Origin: Marasmius tenuissimus
Lineage: Eukaryota; Basidiomycota; Agaricomycetes; Agaricales; Marasmiaceae
Assembly (NCBI GenBank): GCA_029532415.1
Contig: JAQOTA010000053.1
Coordinates: forward strand, 1,364,001 to 1,428,000
Length of the DNA stretch: 64,000 nucleotides
Direction of reading: 5' to 3'
Under the pieces are notes generated by a model. That model was not told where the DNA came from. It worked only from the letters and a program-made list of their open reading frames with translations, and did no database searches. This document shows, piece after piece, positions 31,851 to 43,955 of this stretch (position 1 is its first letter; each line of letters starts with the position of its first letter). The translations under genes and the position numbers were made by a program.

Positions 31851-33320
31851 TTCGTGATCTTTCTTCCACTTGCCCGCCAATAATTTCTCGACTTTCTCTC
31901 TCCTCAGTGGAAAACTGGCTTGGTTGCGCGAGACAGTGTTCAGAGTGTACTCCAGGCAAACTCTCGAGGGCTTCGTTGTGTTCTAGAGGTCGTGTGCTAC
32001 TTTGACCTGCTTCACTGCGGTCACCAGGGTGAAGGGCAATCTGAGAGATATTGGGCCAGGCACGTAGTGATTGAGAGGGAGGCTGTTAAAGTGAGGTTCT
32101 CGCAAAGACGTTTCCTTATTTATTTCAGCCAGAGCGTAGCATTTCGAGGAGGTGCGGCCTATAGAAGCACTGTGGGAGGATTCCGGTGGCTAAGTGCTCG
32201 ACTGAGTCGACTCCATAACGTCCTTTCCTATATTTAGAGGTAGGTCGGATTCCAGTAGAAGTCTTTGAGTAAATGGCTAGGGTTCTTGATCTCGTGCATC
32301 GAAGCGTAATGAACATTATAACGAAGCTTGTGAGATCCTGTCGTGATTTCGAGGTTGAAAGGGAGATCTAGGGTGGTGGTGTAGGACTGAGCGGTGTGAG
32401 GGACCAGTGTGAGAATGCAGCACGGCCATTCCGGTCAGCTCGGACACTCCCACTGTCGGCCATCATCAGGCCGCCGTCATCTTGTTTTTGTTCTGCTCCT
32501 CCCAGGTCCCTCCGTCGCCTAACTGCAAGCCCTTAGCCTCAAGGTCCAATGATACTGTCCACATATAGCTCAGTATTCTTCACGTATGCTGCTGTATCGG
32601 AAGCTTCGGTTCATCTTCGAGCAGCATGACCGATTAGTTCGATACACACACCACGTCTCTGGTGGAAGGCTGCGCATTCGAATGTGCTGGAAGTTCTTAC
32701 GTCGATTTCAATGGACTGCTGTCGTCTTCTGTTCAAGCGAGTGATTAACTGCGAAAACTTGCGGACAAACATTAATAAAAATACAAGTCAAGAGCGTTCG
32801 GCAGCCCAGGACTCAATGGCATGGAATCTTATCTGTTTTTGCGAGTTCGGTGATGATGCCGCCTCTCCAAGCACATGCCCTCTTTCTCCTACCTACTTGC
32901 GAGTTATGCGCACCTTCTCGGTACCTTCCACTCAGGTCCAATGGCGGCTAGCCTGACATTCATAGGCCTTACCTGAGGTAAACACCTTGATCGTGCAGTT
33001 TTAACTCCCTCTTGAGCTCGGTTCAGAGCGACTGAAAAAGGCTTTGGTTGTCCTGGCCAAAGGATCTCATGGGCTGAAATTATGGTTCAGCCTCTGTCGA
33101 GCGGAAACTAAACCAAACATGTAGTGTCCCCCAGAGTCACCGACGCTCCTGGACTCATTTGCTCTGTTACGTCTCCAACTCGCCTCCTTCGCGTAGGTTC
33201 ATTCATTGAGTCCCCTTTATTGCAAGCTGTAGCGCTCTGGCCTCCTCCAATCTCTTGGTGCTCGGACATCCAGTTCCCCGACTACACGATTTGATGCTTT
33301 GACCCCTCTCGCGCTCCCAA
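31851..33320. other. intergenic region, no gene recognised
   Basis: Roughly 1.5 kb without a coding frame I can support on either strand. The distal end is the promoter of the LysM gene. Confidence 0.35.
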
Positions 33321-33323
33321 AGC

Positions 33324-33330
33324 TATAAAT
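33324..33330 (+). promoter_or_regulatory. TATA box of the LysM gene
   Basis: TATAAAT, 86-92 bp upstream of ATG 33,416; the spacing leaves room for a 5' UTR of about 60 nt. Confidence 0.55.
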
Positions 33331-33415
33331 TCTCAGCTTATTGAGCCGTACACTCAACGTAGTCCCACCACGGCTCTTCCCTCCTAGCTTTTCATATCTC
33401 AGCTCGACGGCAGTC

Positions 33416-34414
33416 ATGCCATTCCTTCATCTGACACTCTTTTCCTTCGTTTTGGTTGCCCAGGCTCTAGTTCCACGTGGGGCCACCTGTACCCAACAGT
33501 ACACTGTCCAGGCCGGCGACTCATGCAACACCATCGAGAAAAACTTCAAAATCGCATCCGGGACCGTCCGCTCACTGAACTCCCTTGTCAATCCCCAATG
33601 CACCAACCTATACCCTGGACAATCGCTCTGTCTATCGACCAGCTCTTCCGGCTCGTCTGGTAGCGGCGGCGGAGGAGGCACGAGTTGCAGCCAAACCTAT
33701 ACCGTCCAGTTGGGAGACTCCTGTTCAAAAATTGAAAAGAATTTCGGCTTGAGCGCCGGGAGTGTCATCAAGCTCAATTTTGCTATCAACTCCCAATGCA
33801 CGAACATGTACCCAGGACAATCCCTTTGTCTCGTCGCGGGTGACTCCTCTAGCGGTGGTGGTGGCGGTGGCGGTAGCACCGTCACTGTCACCGTCACCAG
33901 CGCCGGACCCATGCAAACTGCCACCACCCTCATCACACTCACCCAGACACATACCCTCTCTGCTTCGACAGAGACAGAAACGAAAACTCTGTCTCCGACC
34001 ACCGTCACCGCAACAGTCCCCATTAGCGTCACGGCCACGGAGACGTCCCTAGTCACAACAACAGCGACGGTCACTAAAACCACAACGCAAAGTGAGACAG
34101 TCATCGTCACCAGCTCTGCAACCCCGTCCACCAGTTGCCCATCCGTTTCACGATTTGCCTGTGCAACTAAAGACAAGACGGGCATGACCTTGGAGTACGA
34201 GGCGTCCCAGTTGTCTCGCCCTGAAACCCAGTGTGCCTATTTTTCCCCCGGAGGACTCGGATTTTGCACTTACAAGGTAAGCACTTCCCGGTTAATCTTA
34301 CTATCAATCGCTGATTTCTCTGCCTGCGTGCAGAAGGCAGATGGGACTCTGATCAGAGACGGCGACAATGGAACGTGTCCTGCAAGAATGGAGTCGGTGT
34401 ATACATTCCAGTAA
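33416..34414 (+). CDS. secreted protein with two LysM domains
   Basis: LysM domains bind chitin and related N-acetylglucosamine polymers; in fungi such proteins act at or outside the wall. Exon 1 33,416-34,276, intron 34,277-34,333 (57 nt, GTAAGC...TGCAG), exon 2 34,334-34,414; 313 aa. Signal peptide MPFLHLTLFSFVLVAQALV. LysM 1 at about 27-72 (YTVQAGDSCNTIEKNF ... NLYPGQSLCL), LysM 2 at about 92-138 (YTVQLGDSCSKIEKNF ... NMYPGQSLCL), each followed by a Gly/Ser linker. Then comes a roughly 90-residue Thr/Val/Ser-rich stalk likely to be O-glycosylated, and a small Cys-containing C-terminal module (SRFACATKDKTGMTLEYEAS ... GTCPARMESVYTFQ). No GPI-anchor signal is seen. The two LysM units are close copies, so they arose by internal duplication. 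Confidence 0.93.
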   Translation: MPFLHLTLFSFVLVAQALVPRGATCTQQYTVQAGDSCNTIEKNFKIASGTVRSLNSLVNPQCTNLYPGQSLCLSTSSSGSSGSGGGGGTSCSQTYTVQLGDSCSKIEKNFGLSAGSVIKLNFAINSQCTNMYPGQSLCLVAGDSSSGGGGGGGSTVTVTVTSAGPMQTATTLITLTQTHTLSASTETETKTLSPTTVTATVPISVTATETSLVTTTATVTKTTTQSETVIVTSSATPSTSCPSVSRFACATKDKTGMTLEYEASQLSRPETQCAYFSPGGLGFCTYKVSTSRLILLSIADFSACVQKADGTLIRDGDNGTCPARMESVYTFQ

Positions 34415-36190
34415 ATAGTTTTCATCTACTTTTCATGTATCTGGGGTTGAGGATGAGGTCGAAGACATGGACAATCTGTGTAGGACGAGACTACTCTGCT
34501 GTTATGGGTTGGGTTTTATTGTTTGAGATCTCATGGGTTATTTCGTTGGGTTATCGAGGGTTTCTGTATTCGTCAAAAGTCTATGGTATCATTACACTAA
34601 ATCATACACAATTCCTTTGTCGCACCCGATTCTCAATGTCCAGCGCACGAGTCACCTTCAACGTCCATAACCACACGCTGCCCGTTAAGATACAGTAAAT
34701 CGTTGCGTCCAGCAGCCGGGGGGTTCAACGTTCAACGCTGGCAAGCGGTGGCTTTATCTGCTAAGTGCTTCTGTGACTCGTCAATCAGTACAGTTTCTGT
34801 GCTGGTCTGTAGTATCTCCGACGTCCGTACGTTTGCGTGTTTGTGACTCCAAGTTTTCTCGTAAACGTCGTTCCTTGTTTTTCGAGAGCCTGTGGGCCCA
34901 AGTTCATCAGTGGCCCCAATAGGTAAGAATCACTGGGTCTCATTCTATTGAGTGCACTCACCTCCGGTATTATCTCCACGGACGTTATTTTTGAGCGAAC
35001 AGCGAGCTAAACTTGCATTTTGAAAAAGTGGCAATTGCCCCGATATTTACCCGCGTCGCCTCACCAGCACTGACTGCGGATAGAAATGAGCCCTTGTAGA
35101 GAGCGAATGACCGTGATTGCTCTCATTTGGTGTTCTCGGGTCGAGACGTACGATTGAGCGTCCAAACTTAGATCGGAACCCAGTCACTGGGTCTCGTTCT
35201 ACTATGTAGAGCAAGTGCTCAACTCGATTGCTGTCCCTGCGAGGTCGGCAAATTTGTAAAGAAACATCTGACCACCACTTGCTCGGTACCAAAGCTCTCT
35301 AAACTCGGTGGCTTCCCCCAAGGCAGCGCCGACTCGGACTCCTGCAAATGATCGGTGTGAGTGGCGTGAAGGCGTGAAGTTGAACGTCAAAGTTTACAAA
35401 AAACCCTTGCAAGTTCCGCGATTAGATCGTGATTCCTCATTTGTTAGTCTTACGCATTCCGACTCGGTCGAACCCCAGATTCGAAGCCCATCTCCCGGTT
35501 GTACGTGAGCTTGAACATCACGATGAAGGGTCTCGTCACTGGCACGTCTCCTTACATACGCGTGCGGCGTGCTCGAACGAGTCTGAATGATTCGAAGCTA
35601 TTTGGAATGAAGTGGCATAGAGCAAAATTTCATTTCAGCAGACCGTGTGGGGTCCAGACTCCAAAGCTCATAATTTCACGGACTATCTCGACGATCATGA
35701 GCATTTCGTGGTGGCGGTAAAGGGACAGGACATACCGGCGCTAAAAATCGGCGCACAACCCACAAACGGATTGTTGCCACCCCGTAGCCTTGTGTGGAAG
35801 CGAACGTGTAACACTGACAGGCCTGCTCGCCACCGTCGTCATAAGTGCGGGAGGAGGTAAGAAGCTTATACGTGGTAAAAATACTGGATTGTTCTTCGTG
35901 ATTGCAAGTTATGTACATTGACATGAAATTCCTACACGTATTCCGATTTAAGATGAGTCCATACAGTAAGTGAGGGAGATGGTGTTAGATGGTGGGTGTA
36001 AGCTATATGGTACAAGTACAATGGAGACAAGAAAAGAAAACGGAGTGCGGAAAGAAAAGGAAGGCCAGTGGCATATGTTGACAACAAGCATGAACAAGGA
36101 TTGACAAGAAAAAGAAAGAAGCAGAGACGAGACGGGGATCTGGAGTTTGTATTCGAACCGTGATTGAATGTTGGATACCCAGGATAAGGT
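34415..36190. other. intergenic region, no gene recognised
   Basis: About 1.8 kb without a supported gene. A stretch at about 35,006-35,110 loosely matches 12,703-12,830. Short ORFs lack domain or splice support. Confidence 0.3.
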
Positions 36191-37078
36191 TTACTCTCGA
36201 CGTTCAAGGATAGTCATCAGCCCTGGAATGCCACTCGCACAATCCAAAGCGACAGGTTTGTGAGGGTCGCACTCGCTCGACTTCGCAGCTTGTGCTGAGT
36301 AGTTGATCTAGAAGGGAAAATAAGTTGAAGGAAAAGAGAGAAGGTAGAGTAATGAAGCCCACCTGTACTTTGTATGCCCCACGAGGTCGCCGAGGTGCAA
36401 CAATAGTGTACTTCCACCTGCAAAAAACCAGTCAGTAATGGGTCGACAATAGGAGGCCAGAGTGCAAGGTCAAAGCCAAGTCAAAGCAACAGGCCAAGCA
36501 TTGGCGAAAAAGCTTGCTTGAGCGCATCATAATGGCCGACAATGGCCCAGCGCAATATGCACTCACTTTTCGTCGACCAAACAGTTTGCCCCAGCTTCCT
36601 CTGCCCTCTCCAGCATCGTCTGCCTTGTCGCACCCAGCAATCTGTCCATGTTAACGCCCCCAACACAGAGGAACGTATCTCGATGGATGATATTCGCTTT
36701 CTGAGGCGACGTCAACGAATCACACAATCCAGGATGCGAAACGGGTGAATCGCCTGATACCGACTCGATCTTCTTCGGTGTCGTAGGAGTCGTAGGTAGC
36801 GACGTAGGAGGATGTGATAACGAATGAGTTAGACGAGGACTGGAGCGAATTTTCGTGACGAGGATTTCGAGAGAATGGCGTCGCTTGCTGGGTGTCGTTG
36901 GGCTCATACTCGGTCGAGAGGGGTTGTTTTCGGTATGATTCTGTTCTGGCCTTTTCCCTTTTAACTCTGGGTCCTTGAACTCAACGTGTTTCTCCTCACG
37001 ATCATTGGAGTCGACTGCGGCAGTGATGGGGTTGGGGGCCGTCTCGGCTCGCTGGGGTGATGCACGTTGGAATAACAT
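36191..37078 (-). CDS. conserved fungal protein of unknown function
   Basis: I recognise the C-terminal pattern from basidiomycete hypothetical proteins but no function. ATG 37,078 (MLFQRASPQRAE); the frame upstream opens only at TTG. Exons: 36,567-37,078, 36,363-36,417, 36,191-36,307; introns 36,418-36,566 (149 nt, GTGAGT...TGCAG) and 36,308-36,362 (55 nt, GTGGGC...TCTAG); 227 aa, phase kept throughout. The N-terminal half is disordered and rich in Ser/Pro/Thr with SPR/TPK motifs (possible proline-directed phosphorylation). The C-terminal half looks folded: DTFLCVGGVNMDRLLGATRQ, EEAGANCLVDEKW, YTIVAPRRPRGAYKVQINYSA, DPHKPVALDCASGIPGLMTI. Confidence 0.72.
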
Positions 37079-38190
37079 TCTCGTGTGGTCTGTTTGCGTC
37101 TCGTGGGATGTGCTAGCGCGACAGCTAAAATGTTTTGTCGGCAAGAACGATCGCGGGTGGGGTACTTTTATAGAGGGAGATGGTCGTCAAAAGGAGAGGG
37201 AGTCAGAAACGTTGTGGGAACGTGTCGACAACGAAATGAATGACTTTATTCATTTCAATCACCGTCAGGTCGCTTTAGACTATACCCCGTGTAGCACGGG
37301 CGCTCATTATCAGAGTTCACGTCCCTGATGCCAGCTGTCGCAGGCTGTCGGTTGAAACGGAACTGCGTGAGTGTATCAAGGGACAAATGGGCAGTGTACA
37401 TGGAGACGATGACCTAGTTGCTGAACAGTTCGCTATCGTAGTTGTAGGTACAGCTAGGCATGTATGCAGCAAGCACTCGTATCCAAAAAGAATGTAAGTA
37501 GATGTAACCGGTCGCATGAAGCCAGCACGCCACAGTAGTCTAGATCCCTAAAATTCTCGCCTATAACAGAAAGGGAGGTCGGCGGCCAGATTGAAAGCCA
37601 GATGAAGAAACGAATAGCCGGCCCAAGGTGACTTCATTTCGTTCGTAAAGCAGCTGGCGAGCACCCCCAAAACTAAGAAAGCCCCTGGGGGGTGCCAGGG
37701 TGATACTGTATACGACCCAGTGGCGGACCCTCAAATTTCCCGATTGTGGATGTAATCTTCCATACCGCCCACACCGAGTAACCGTATGGTCGACAAAAGG
37801 GCACAACGGAGTGTGATGAGATGTGACGTGGACGGACATTCGCACCGAGACGAACCGTCGATCCAGAATCCAGACGCACACATACGCGCCGGCGCTAGAT
37901 ACTATCCATCGAGAAGGCTGGCGCAGGTGGAGGTCGTTTATAGCGCCCGGTTTCATCGATAAAGTCCTGCGCAAGTACCCACACACGTTCAGCCAAGGTG
38001 TTACAAGAATGAGATGAATGAACGAATGATGTATCATAGAAACGCGAAGTGAACGAGGGAGTAAGAAGAATAGTGGAGAGAATAAAGCCTGAGGGTATGT
38101 AAGGACTTACATCACACGTAGTGGCATGCCCCGAAACAATCATCGAATGTCGAGGTGTGGGCAAGTTCCTGAGGTCTACATGCAGCACCG
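37079..38190. other. intergenic region, no gene recognised
   Basis: About 1.1 kb with no supported gene. The far end may contain the last exon and 3' UTR of the DUF6534 gene, whose stop I could not place. Confidence 0.3.
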
Positions 38191-38199
38191 ATGGAAATA

Positions 38200-39665
38200 C
38201 AGAGACAAAGACAGTCAGCAAGCATTTCGTTTCAGACTAGAAAGCAAGACATACCGATACTGTTCGGCTGCAATACTTGCGGGCTAGTCTCTGGAAGGTC
38301 CCTTGCGTCGTCAGGCCCTGACCCAGGTCCCCGTATGATCATAAGATTCAAGAGGATAGTCAACGTGTATATTCGGCCGATGGCAAAAAAGAGAATGTTG
38401 AAGGCTGGAAGGGGGTGAATGTCAGGTGAGCTCTTTGACAATAACCGGAAAAGGGACGGCAAGGACACGCACCGTCCAACGAAACATAGGTGATTATGAT
38501 CGACACGACCGTGCACAGAGCTGTCAGGATTCCGCAAGTGACTGCGTAGATCATCATCTTCTTTAGCAAACTTTTTACAATCGTTAAGCACAAGACCACT
38601 TCGGATGTAAGGAGATGAACGCACTTCTGTGTCGAGTCATATGCCGTCCTAATCTTCTTCATCTTCCACACCGAAATAACCGCAATAACAATATCCGTGA
38701 CCACAGACAGCGTTGCTGCCACTCTGCGAAGATCACAATGCGTACACCATCAGCACACACGCCCACACACGTCTGAATGACCAGGTACTAACATAGCAGC
38801 TCGGGTCAATGGCACGACATGCGCATACACCGTAACTCGGCTGTATATCATCAAGATCAGGATGAAAATAACCTATGCGGGGTCCCAATCAGCCTTAGCC
38901 TATGCCTTTAAGCAAAGATCCACAAGAATGACGTACCCGAAGGATTATCGACACAGATATGATCCCCGCTGCTATGCCATTGCGCGACCTTCCAGTTGAA
39001 GAAAAAGTCGAGTGAGAACACGACAAAAAAACGATAGGGCATGAACCCCCAGTCTCATTGAACGCACAAAGTCCAGAACCGATGTGTGAAATAGAGTTGT
39101 TCCGCTCCAATAGAGAGGTTGGTGAAGATAGAAATAATAGGAAGATTCCACGAATACGCAGCCTCAATAGCGTCGTCTGTGCACATCGAAAAGTAGATTG
39201 AGTATTCCTGCGGTGTTTTCTGATATATTGTCGCTCACGGTATAGAAAAAAGTGCTATCAAAAGATAAGATTAGACCTCAAAAAGCAAAAAAAAAAAAGA
39301 ATAACAGAAGGACGCACATTGTACCCATGTATACACACCATCGCCGTAGCCATAGTCTCCAACACCAAAGCAATCCCTACGATCGTTCGAACCGACTTTC
39401 TCGACGAAATCGACAAAAAGTAGACACCGAGGTTTAACTCGAACGTATAGACCAATAGATTAAACCATGTCGCAACTAGAAGCCTCCTGAACACAACCAA
39501 AAGGTCAAACAGAGGGCATAGAGGAAATGTCGAAATGGTACTCACGTCAAATTCAATGACGGTGATACGCTGTCCACGTCTCCATGTGCCGTGGGGGGCA
39601 TTTTCAGACTCTACCGTCGACCAGCCCGCTGTAGTAATCTTCGCTCTGAAGGGAGCGGTGGCCAA
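38200..39665 (-). CDS. DUF6534-type seven-helix membrane protein (approximate ends)
   Basis: Basidiomycete-expanded family of predicted 7-TM proteins, function unknown. Exon blocks in order on the minus strand: LLVATWFNLLVYTFELNLGV then TIVGIALVLETMATAMVC (39.26-39.49 kb); TPQEYSIYF and SWNLPIISIFTNLSIGAEQL then THRFWTL (about 39.05-39.22 kb); SRNGIAAGIISVSIILR (about 38.94-38.99 kb); VIFILILMIYSRVTVYAHVV (about 38.8-38.87 kb); AATLSVVTDIVIAVISVW (38.64-38.72 kb); KKMMIYAVTCGILTALCTVV; AFNILFFAIGRIYTLTILLNL (38.35-38.41 kb). Each block ends at plausible GT/AG sites, giving at least six introns. The final helix followed by a hydrophilic tail is typical. First and last codons are not settled. 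Confidence 0.7.
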
Positions 39666-40170
39666 CGGCCAGTCTGGAACGGAGAGCTCGAATATATGAA
39701 GGAAGAGGATATGTAGGGATGGCGGTAATGAAGGGAAATCAATGAGTCAATTCCCTGACATTCGATCGTGTCTGTACCCGCCGCCCCTCGCTTTCGGATA
39801 CAATAATTCCAGGGAATTTACAGTCGGTTTCCGGTCCCGCACTCGCTTTTTTGTCAACTGTGTATAGACTATCATATACAGTACTCGAAAACATAGAGTC
39901 CGTCACAAGAGTCGGGAGAACGAGCAAAAATGAGCAAATCATGCAACGAATGACAGGAATGAGGTCTACAGATGTTCGAAAGCACTCGAAACAGAACCAG
40001 AAAACTGGGAAGCATGAAAAGTGTTCGTAATGGAATAGGCTCGAGGGACCCTGGCAACGAAAATGGAGTTGGTACAACCGCAAATCGTAATGACGAACAT
40101 AGAATCCTCAACCGATCACGACAAGCATTGCATCCAGGCATAACGGAGAGTACTTAATACCTCCTTCGGG
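39666..40170. other. intergenic region, no gene recognised
   Basis: Promoter side of the DUF6534 gene and 3' flank of the cyclin-like gene. No supported feature. Confidence 0.3.
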
Positions 40171-42971
40171 TCACGGCGGTGACTTCAGTCCTTCCAACCA
40201 AGCGCGACACTCCGCGTAGAGAATCTGAATGCAATGGTCAGCATGGATAACGAGAAGGAGCAAGAGACGGAACTTACATCCCCGATCCCCAACACCTCCT
40301 TCACGTCCTGCTCTAGCCCTTCGCACTCCTTCTTCGCCTCCCTTTGTCTCCTCCTCTCTTCTTTCCCATTCTTCCGCATCCTAAACTCAAACTCGCACCA
40401 CCAGTGAACCTCCCCAGCATACCTCTCGAATACCAGCACCTTCTCCACCGCGATCAGTACCGCGCACCCAGTCACTATTGACAGCGGCCAATGCAACACT
40501 CGTGGCTCCATAACAGCTCGAAACAACACACCCCACGTCTCCCTCTGGATTGCACCCCACCAGCGAAGTAGCTCTCTCTCGTCTTGACATATCGGTCCGT
40601 AGCCAGCGTAGACCAGCAAGTCTCTTAGGAGACCGCATTCCCATAGTTCATCTAGGACCGCTTGCGGCGATCCACCCATATCGTACTTGAGCGCAAATAA
40701 GACGTATCGTTGAGCATCCTACCGGGATTTCTGAGATCAGCTCGAATTGTGATGACAACCTCAAACCTACCTCCAGTCGCTCGTAATCCAATGAGGCATG
40801 CGGTGCCATATCCTCGAATACCTGAGAATATACGGGAAACAGCGGAGGTAGAAAGTCTCGATACATCTGCAAAGCGCATGTAAGCGACCGTCTGCATTAT
40901 TCAGGTTGCGTACACTTACCTTGACGCTCAATGCCAAGCATCCAACGGCAGCGTCCCACATCGAGCACAAAAAGAGCTCACCATCTAGATCGAGAGTTTT
41001 TGCCAGGGATGAGGGGGTCTGTTGCGACGACGGCATTGAGAGTTTCTTGCTTTCCGTATGCCTCTTGATGTGGCTATGGGTCTCCGAAGTGACCGATAAA
41101 CTCCAGAAGAACCTCATGAGGTTGTAAGCGCCCATGAACCTGGTCTCGGGAGACGTCCTGAGTTGATGGACTAAATTCTCCACGCCCTTCTGATACGGCG
41201 TCTTGATAACGTGGATATGCATGATCGAAACACTCGCAGGCGAGGAGGAAACTGAGGATAAGTGGGAAGAGCACTGGAATGAATCCACGGACGACTCTGA
41301 GCTTGCTGACGCTGATGTCGATTGGGAGGATGAAAGCTTGGGTGGGGACCTGGATACAGTCGAGACGGGAGTATTTGTCTGGAAAGGTAAGATCTAGGAA
41401 GATACTAATCAGGTGTGCTTCCGAGGATGAGAGCCTGTTAAGTCACCTCCAGAATCCACCCCAACATCTCCTCCGCAACGCCTTGATCAATGCCAAAACC
41501 TCCCCAGGACAGCAAAGTCCCATCGTCCATGAATAGATCCAGTTTATCGACTTCTCTCAGCCGTACCTCCCGCTCTCTAAATCTCTCGACTCGCTTCTTG
41601 GCCTGTGTTTCTGTCGACAGAGGGAACTGAGGTATGCAATCAATCGGAGGCGCGATTATGGGGACTGGTGATGGCAGCGGCAGATGCTTCAGCGACGGCT
41701 TCTCCTTCTTGAACTCGATTTCCGATTCATTGTCACTATCGGTATCCGTGTGCGCATCTAGCGACACCTTGAACTCTTCTTTCTTGATGATCTTTGGGAG
41801 CCAGCGCGGGGGAGGAAGACATCGTCGAGGTTTCTCGTGTGTAGGTGAGCAAGGAACAGTCGGCACCCAATCCGCAGGTAAGGGCTGTTACATGCGCATA
41901 TAGTTAGGTCTTACGCTTTAACAAATGATAATCCAAAACGATGCGCTTACCTTCTCTGATGTCTCAGCATCCCTCTCTGCATTCGCCAAGGCGCCCGAAG
42001 TTTGAAGACCCAATGCATCCTGAGACCGTAAGGACAGCGCGCGCCGCGTAGTCGCGGTAACGGATGCGAAGCCCTCGTTTTCTTTACCCTTTTTGCTACT
42101 GCTCGCCGGGCGGTTTGACGTAGTCGACATGGACGTGTTCATTGAGCTTGAGTTGCTTATTGTGGACATTTTAGCCCGTTTCATGCTTGTTGGAACAGAG
42201 GATTGTCCTTGTACGTTGTCTTGAGAGCCTTGAGACAACATCGAGCGAGTACGTTTCTTGTCTGAATAGTGTAGACCAGGTTCTTGATTGTCTCTGGAAC
42301 GGATTATCAGTAGAGCGAAGCAGCACATACATGTAAGATGAATGGACGAACCTTTTGTGGTCCGAGCTGGTCAAGATTAACCCATGGGTTCGTGCAGCGC
42401 TGAGAGCCGAGTCCAAGTGATATTGAAGTGAAGGTCTTTCGACAGATACAGGTTCAAGCTCAGAGCGCATCTGCTTTCTTTCGCGGTCACGAACAACCAG
42501 GGCTAATCGTTCTTGAAGCTGAGCAAGAAAAACTACGTCGATGTCTTTGTCGAGCTCATGATCGGGAGGTGAGCTCAGTGCGTCCGAGAAACAGAGAGAG
42601 CTGCAAAGAGACGTCGCAGATGAAGTACCGCTCATGTACACATTGGCCGAGATAACTGAGTCTAAGGCCGAAGTTGGAGGAGAGCTGGATGCAGGAGGAA
42701 AAGGAACGGGAACGGGAAACGAGTGACCAGAAAAAGAGTCTTGTTGGTTTTGAGCCCTTGGAGATGATGAGCGTGCTTCCTCCACCATGTCATCGTCGTC
42801 TTCGTGAGTAAGTTCATCTATGCCATCTAAACCTTGACGAAAAGAAGACAGCCAGTGTTGATTGGAGAATTGGGGAGTATCCGGAGAATCCTGGGTTCGG
42901 TTGTGAGATGAGGGACTGACGATGGAAGTCGAGCGCATATAGCTGACTCCAGTGTGAGGATGTGGGGACAT
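40171..42971 (-). CDS. cyclin-like domain protein, seven exons
   Basis: ATG 42,971 (MSPHPHTGVSYMRSTS). Exons: 42,352-42,971; 41,951-42,293; 41,447-41,884; 40,920-41,393; 40,771-40,866; 40,278-40,718; 40,171-40,224; introns 52-66 nt, all in phase; 821 aa. The first half is disordered (Ser-rich, acidic patch HEDDDDMVEEA, basic KRAKMS and SKKGKENEG stretches). The second half looks like a cyclin box: MGAYNLMRFFWSL, LFLCSMWDAAVGCLALSVK, MYRDFLPPLFPVYSQ, DYERLEDAQRYVLFALKYDM, then PQAVLDELW, as in the helix 3-5 pattern of cyclins. A second helical unit follows and a charged KNGKEERRRQREAKKE helix. It may regulate a kinase, but no partner can be inferred. Confidence 0.72.
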
Positions 42972-43236
42972 GATGATGGTCGAAGGGAAGGGAACAGACG
43001 TCACGTTTGGTCACATCGTCCACGATCATGGTGGCGAACAGTGGCGAAGCGCTTAGTCGCCAAACTCAGACCAAGTTCGCGGGAAGCCCGACTCATATAT
43101 TGTACAAACATTATACACCCTCTATAAAGCCATCCTATGCCTCCAAGCTCCCAAGAAGTGCATATATATCCTCAGCTAGAGAAGGATGCGGACGAAATGT
43201 CAACACAATCATTGAGCCTCATTCCTAATGAACATG

Positions 43237-43920
43237 TTACACACCATTTGGAGACTCTGATTCCTCCTCACCTTTCGAAGGTAGATTTAAGCCAGTAAGG
43301 CTCTCCAAGGGAGCCTGGTATTCACCCGTCGGCGCTTCTTGCATACGATGATCTTGCCAGACCTGTTGGCACAAGGTGGCCGTACCCTGCGCCTCCCTCG
43401 TTTTCACCATCAAAGTTCCCCAAGGCTGGATGCACAAGGGACGCCTAAAGAGTTGCTCCGTCTCGAGTAACCCAAATTTGTCAGTGACGAGGGGGTTTGA
43501 CACATTAAAAGATAGAGGGCCGTATAATAGATCTGGGAGGACGGTGTAGTCGAATCCAACGGGGCTCGAGTTTGACTGAGCGCGGCCAAAAGAACGAATC
43601 TGAGCATCATAATCTGCAGCGTGTGGAATACGCGTTGAGCAAGGTCAAGCAGTCATTATCATTGGCCACATACATACAACGAAATAACGAAGGCTACTTA
43701 CCATCGGGAGCTCCAAAACTCGTCCAAACTGCTTTCGAGGAGGTTTCGGGACGGATCTCAGTCACTGAATAGTTGAGTCGGAAAAAAAACGAGAAATATG
43801 TGTTCAAGTAATTCTTGATTATATTGGACTCACTTGCCAGGTACCTGGCGGAGTAGTGGAAGTTTGGGGGCGGGTGCCTACGGGTTCCTCGTTCGACGAC
43901 ACGGGCCTTTAGGCCCAGTG
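43237..43920 (-). CDS. small conserved fungal protein, 5' end uncertain
   Basis: Three coding blocks on the minus strand: PPNFHYSARYLA (from 43,834 upward), TEIRPETSSKAVWTSFGAP (43,702-43,764), and DYDAQIRSFGRAQSNSSPVG ... LFRRPLCIQPWGTLMV ... EESESPNGV-stop (43,237-43,613). Introns 43,765-43,833 (69 nt, GTGAGT...TTCAG) and 43,614-43,701 (88 nt, GTAAGT...TGCAG). The HYSARYLA...TSFGAP arrangement is one I have seen in basidiomycete hypothetical proteins; function unknown. The 5' exon is unclear because a dispersed repeat (43,909-43,955) lies in it. Confidence 0.5.
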
Positions 43921-43955
43921 AAAACCGCACCTGCACGATCTGGGGATATCTGGGG
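43909..43955 (-). repeat. dispersed repeat unit shared with 45,050-45,097
   Basis: The minus strand here reads GGTGCGGTTTTCACTGGGCC preceded by AGATATCCCCAGATCGTGCA; the plus strand at 45,050-45,097 carries the same core GGTGCGGTTTTCACTGGGC. Possibly ends of related non-autonomous elements. Confidence 0.5.

Noticed and set aside
33696..34185. 162-codon antisense ORF opposite the LysM gene
   Set aside because: Shadow of the Thr/Val-rich stalk; no start context or independent evidence.
37895..38221. 108-codon minus-strand ORF downstream of the DUF6534 gene
   Set aside because: Part of it may be a last exon of that gene, but I cannot show which part, so it is not called separately.
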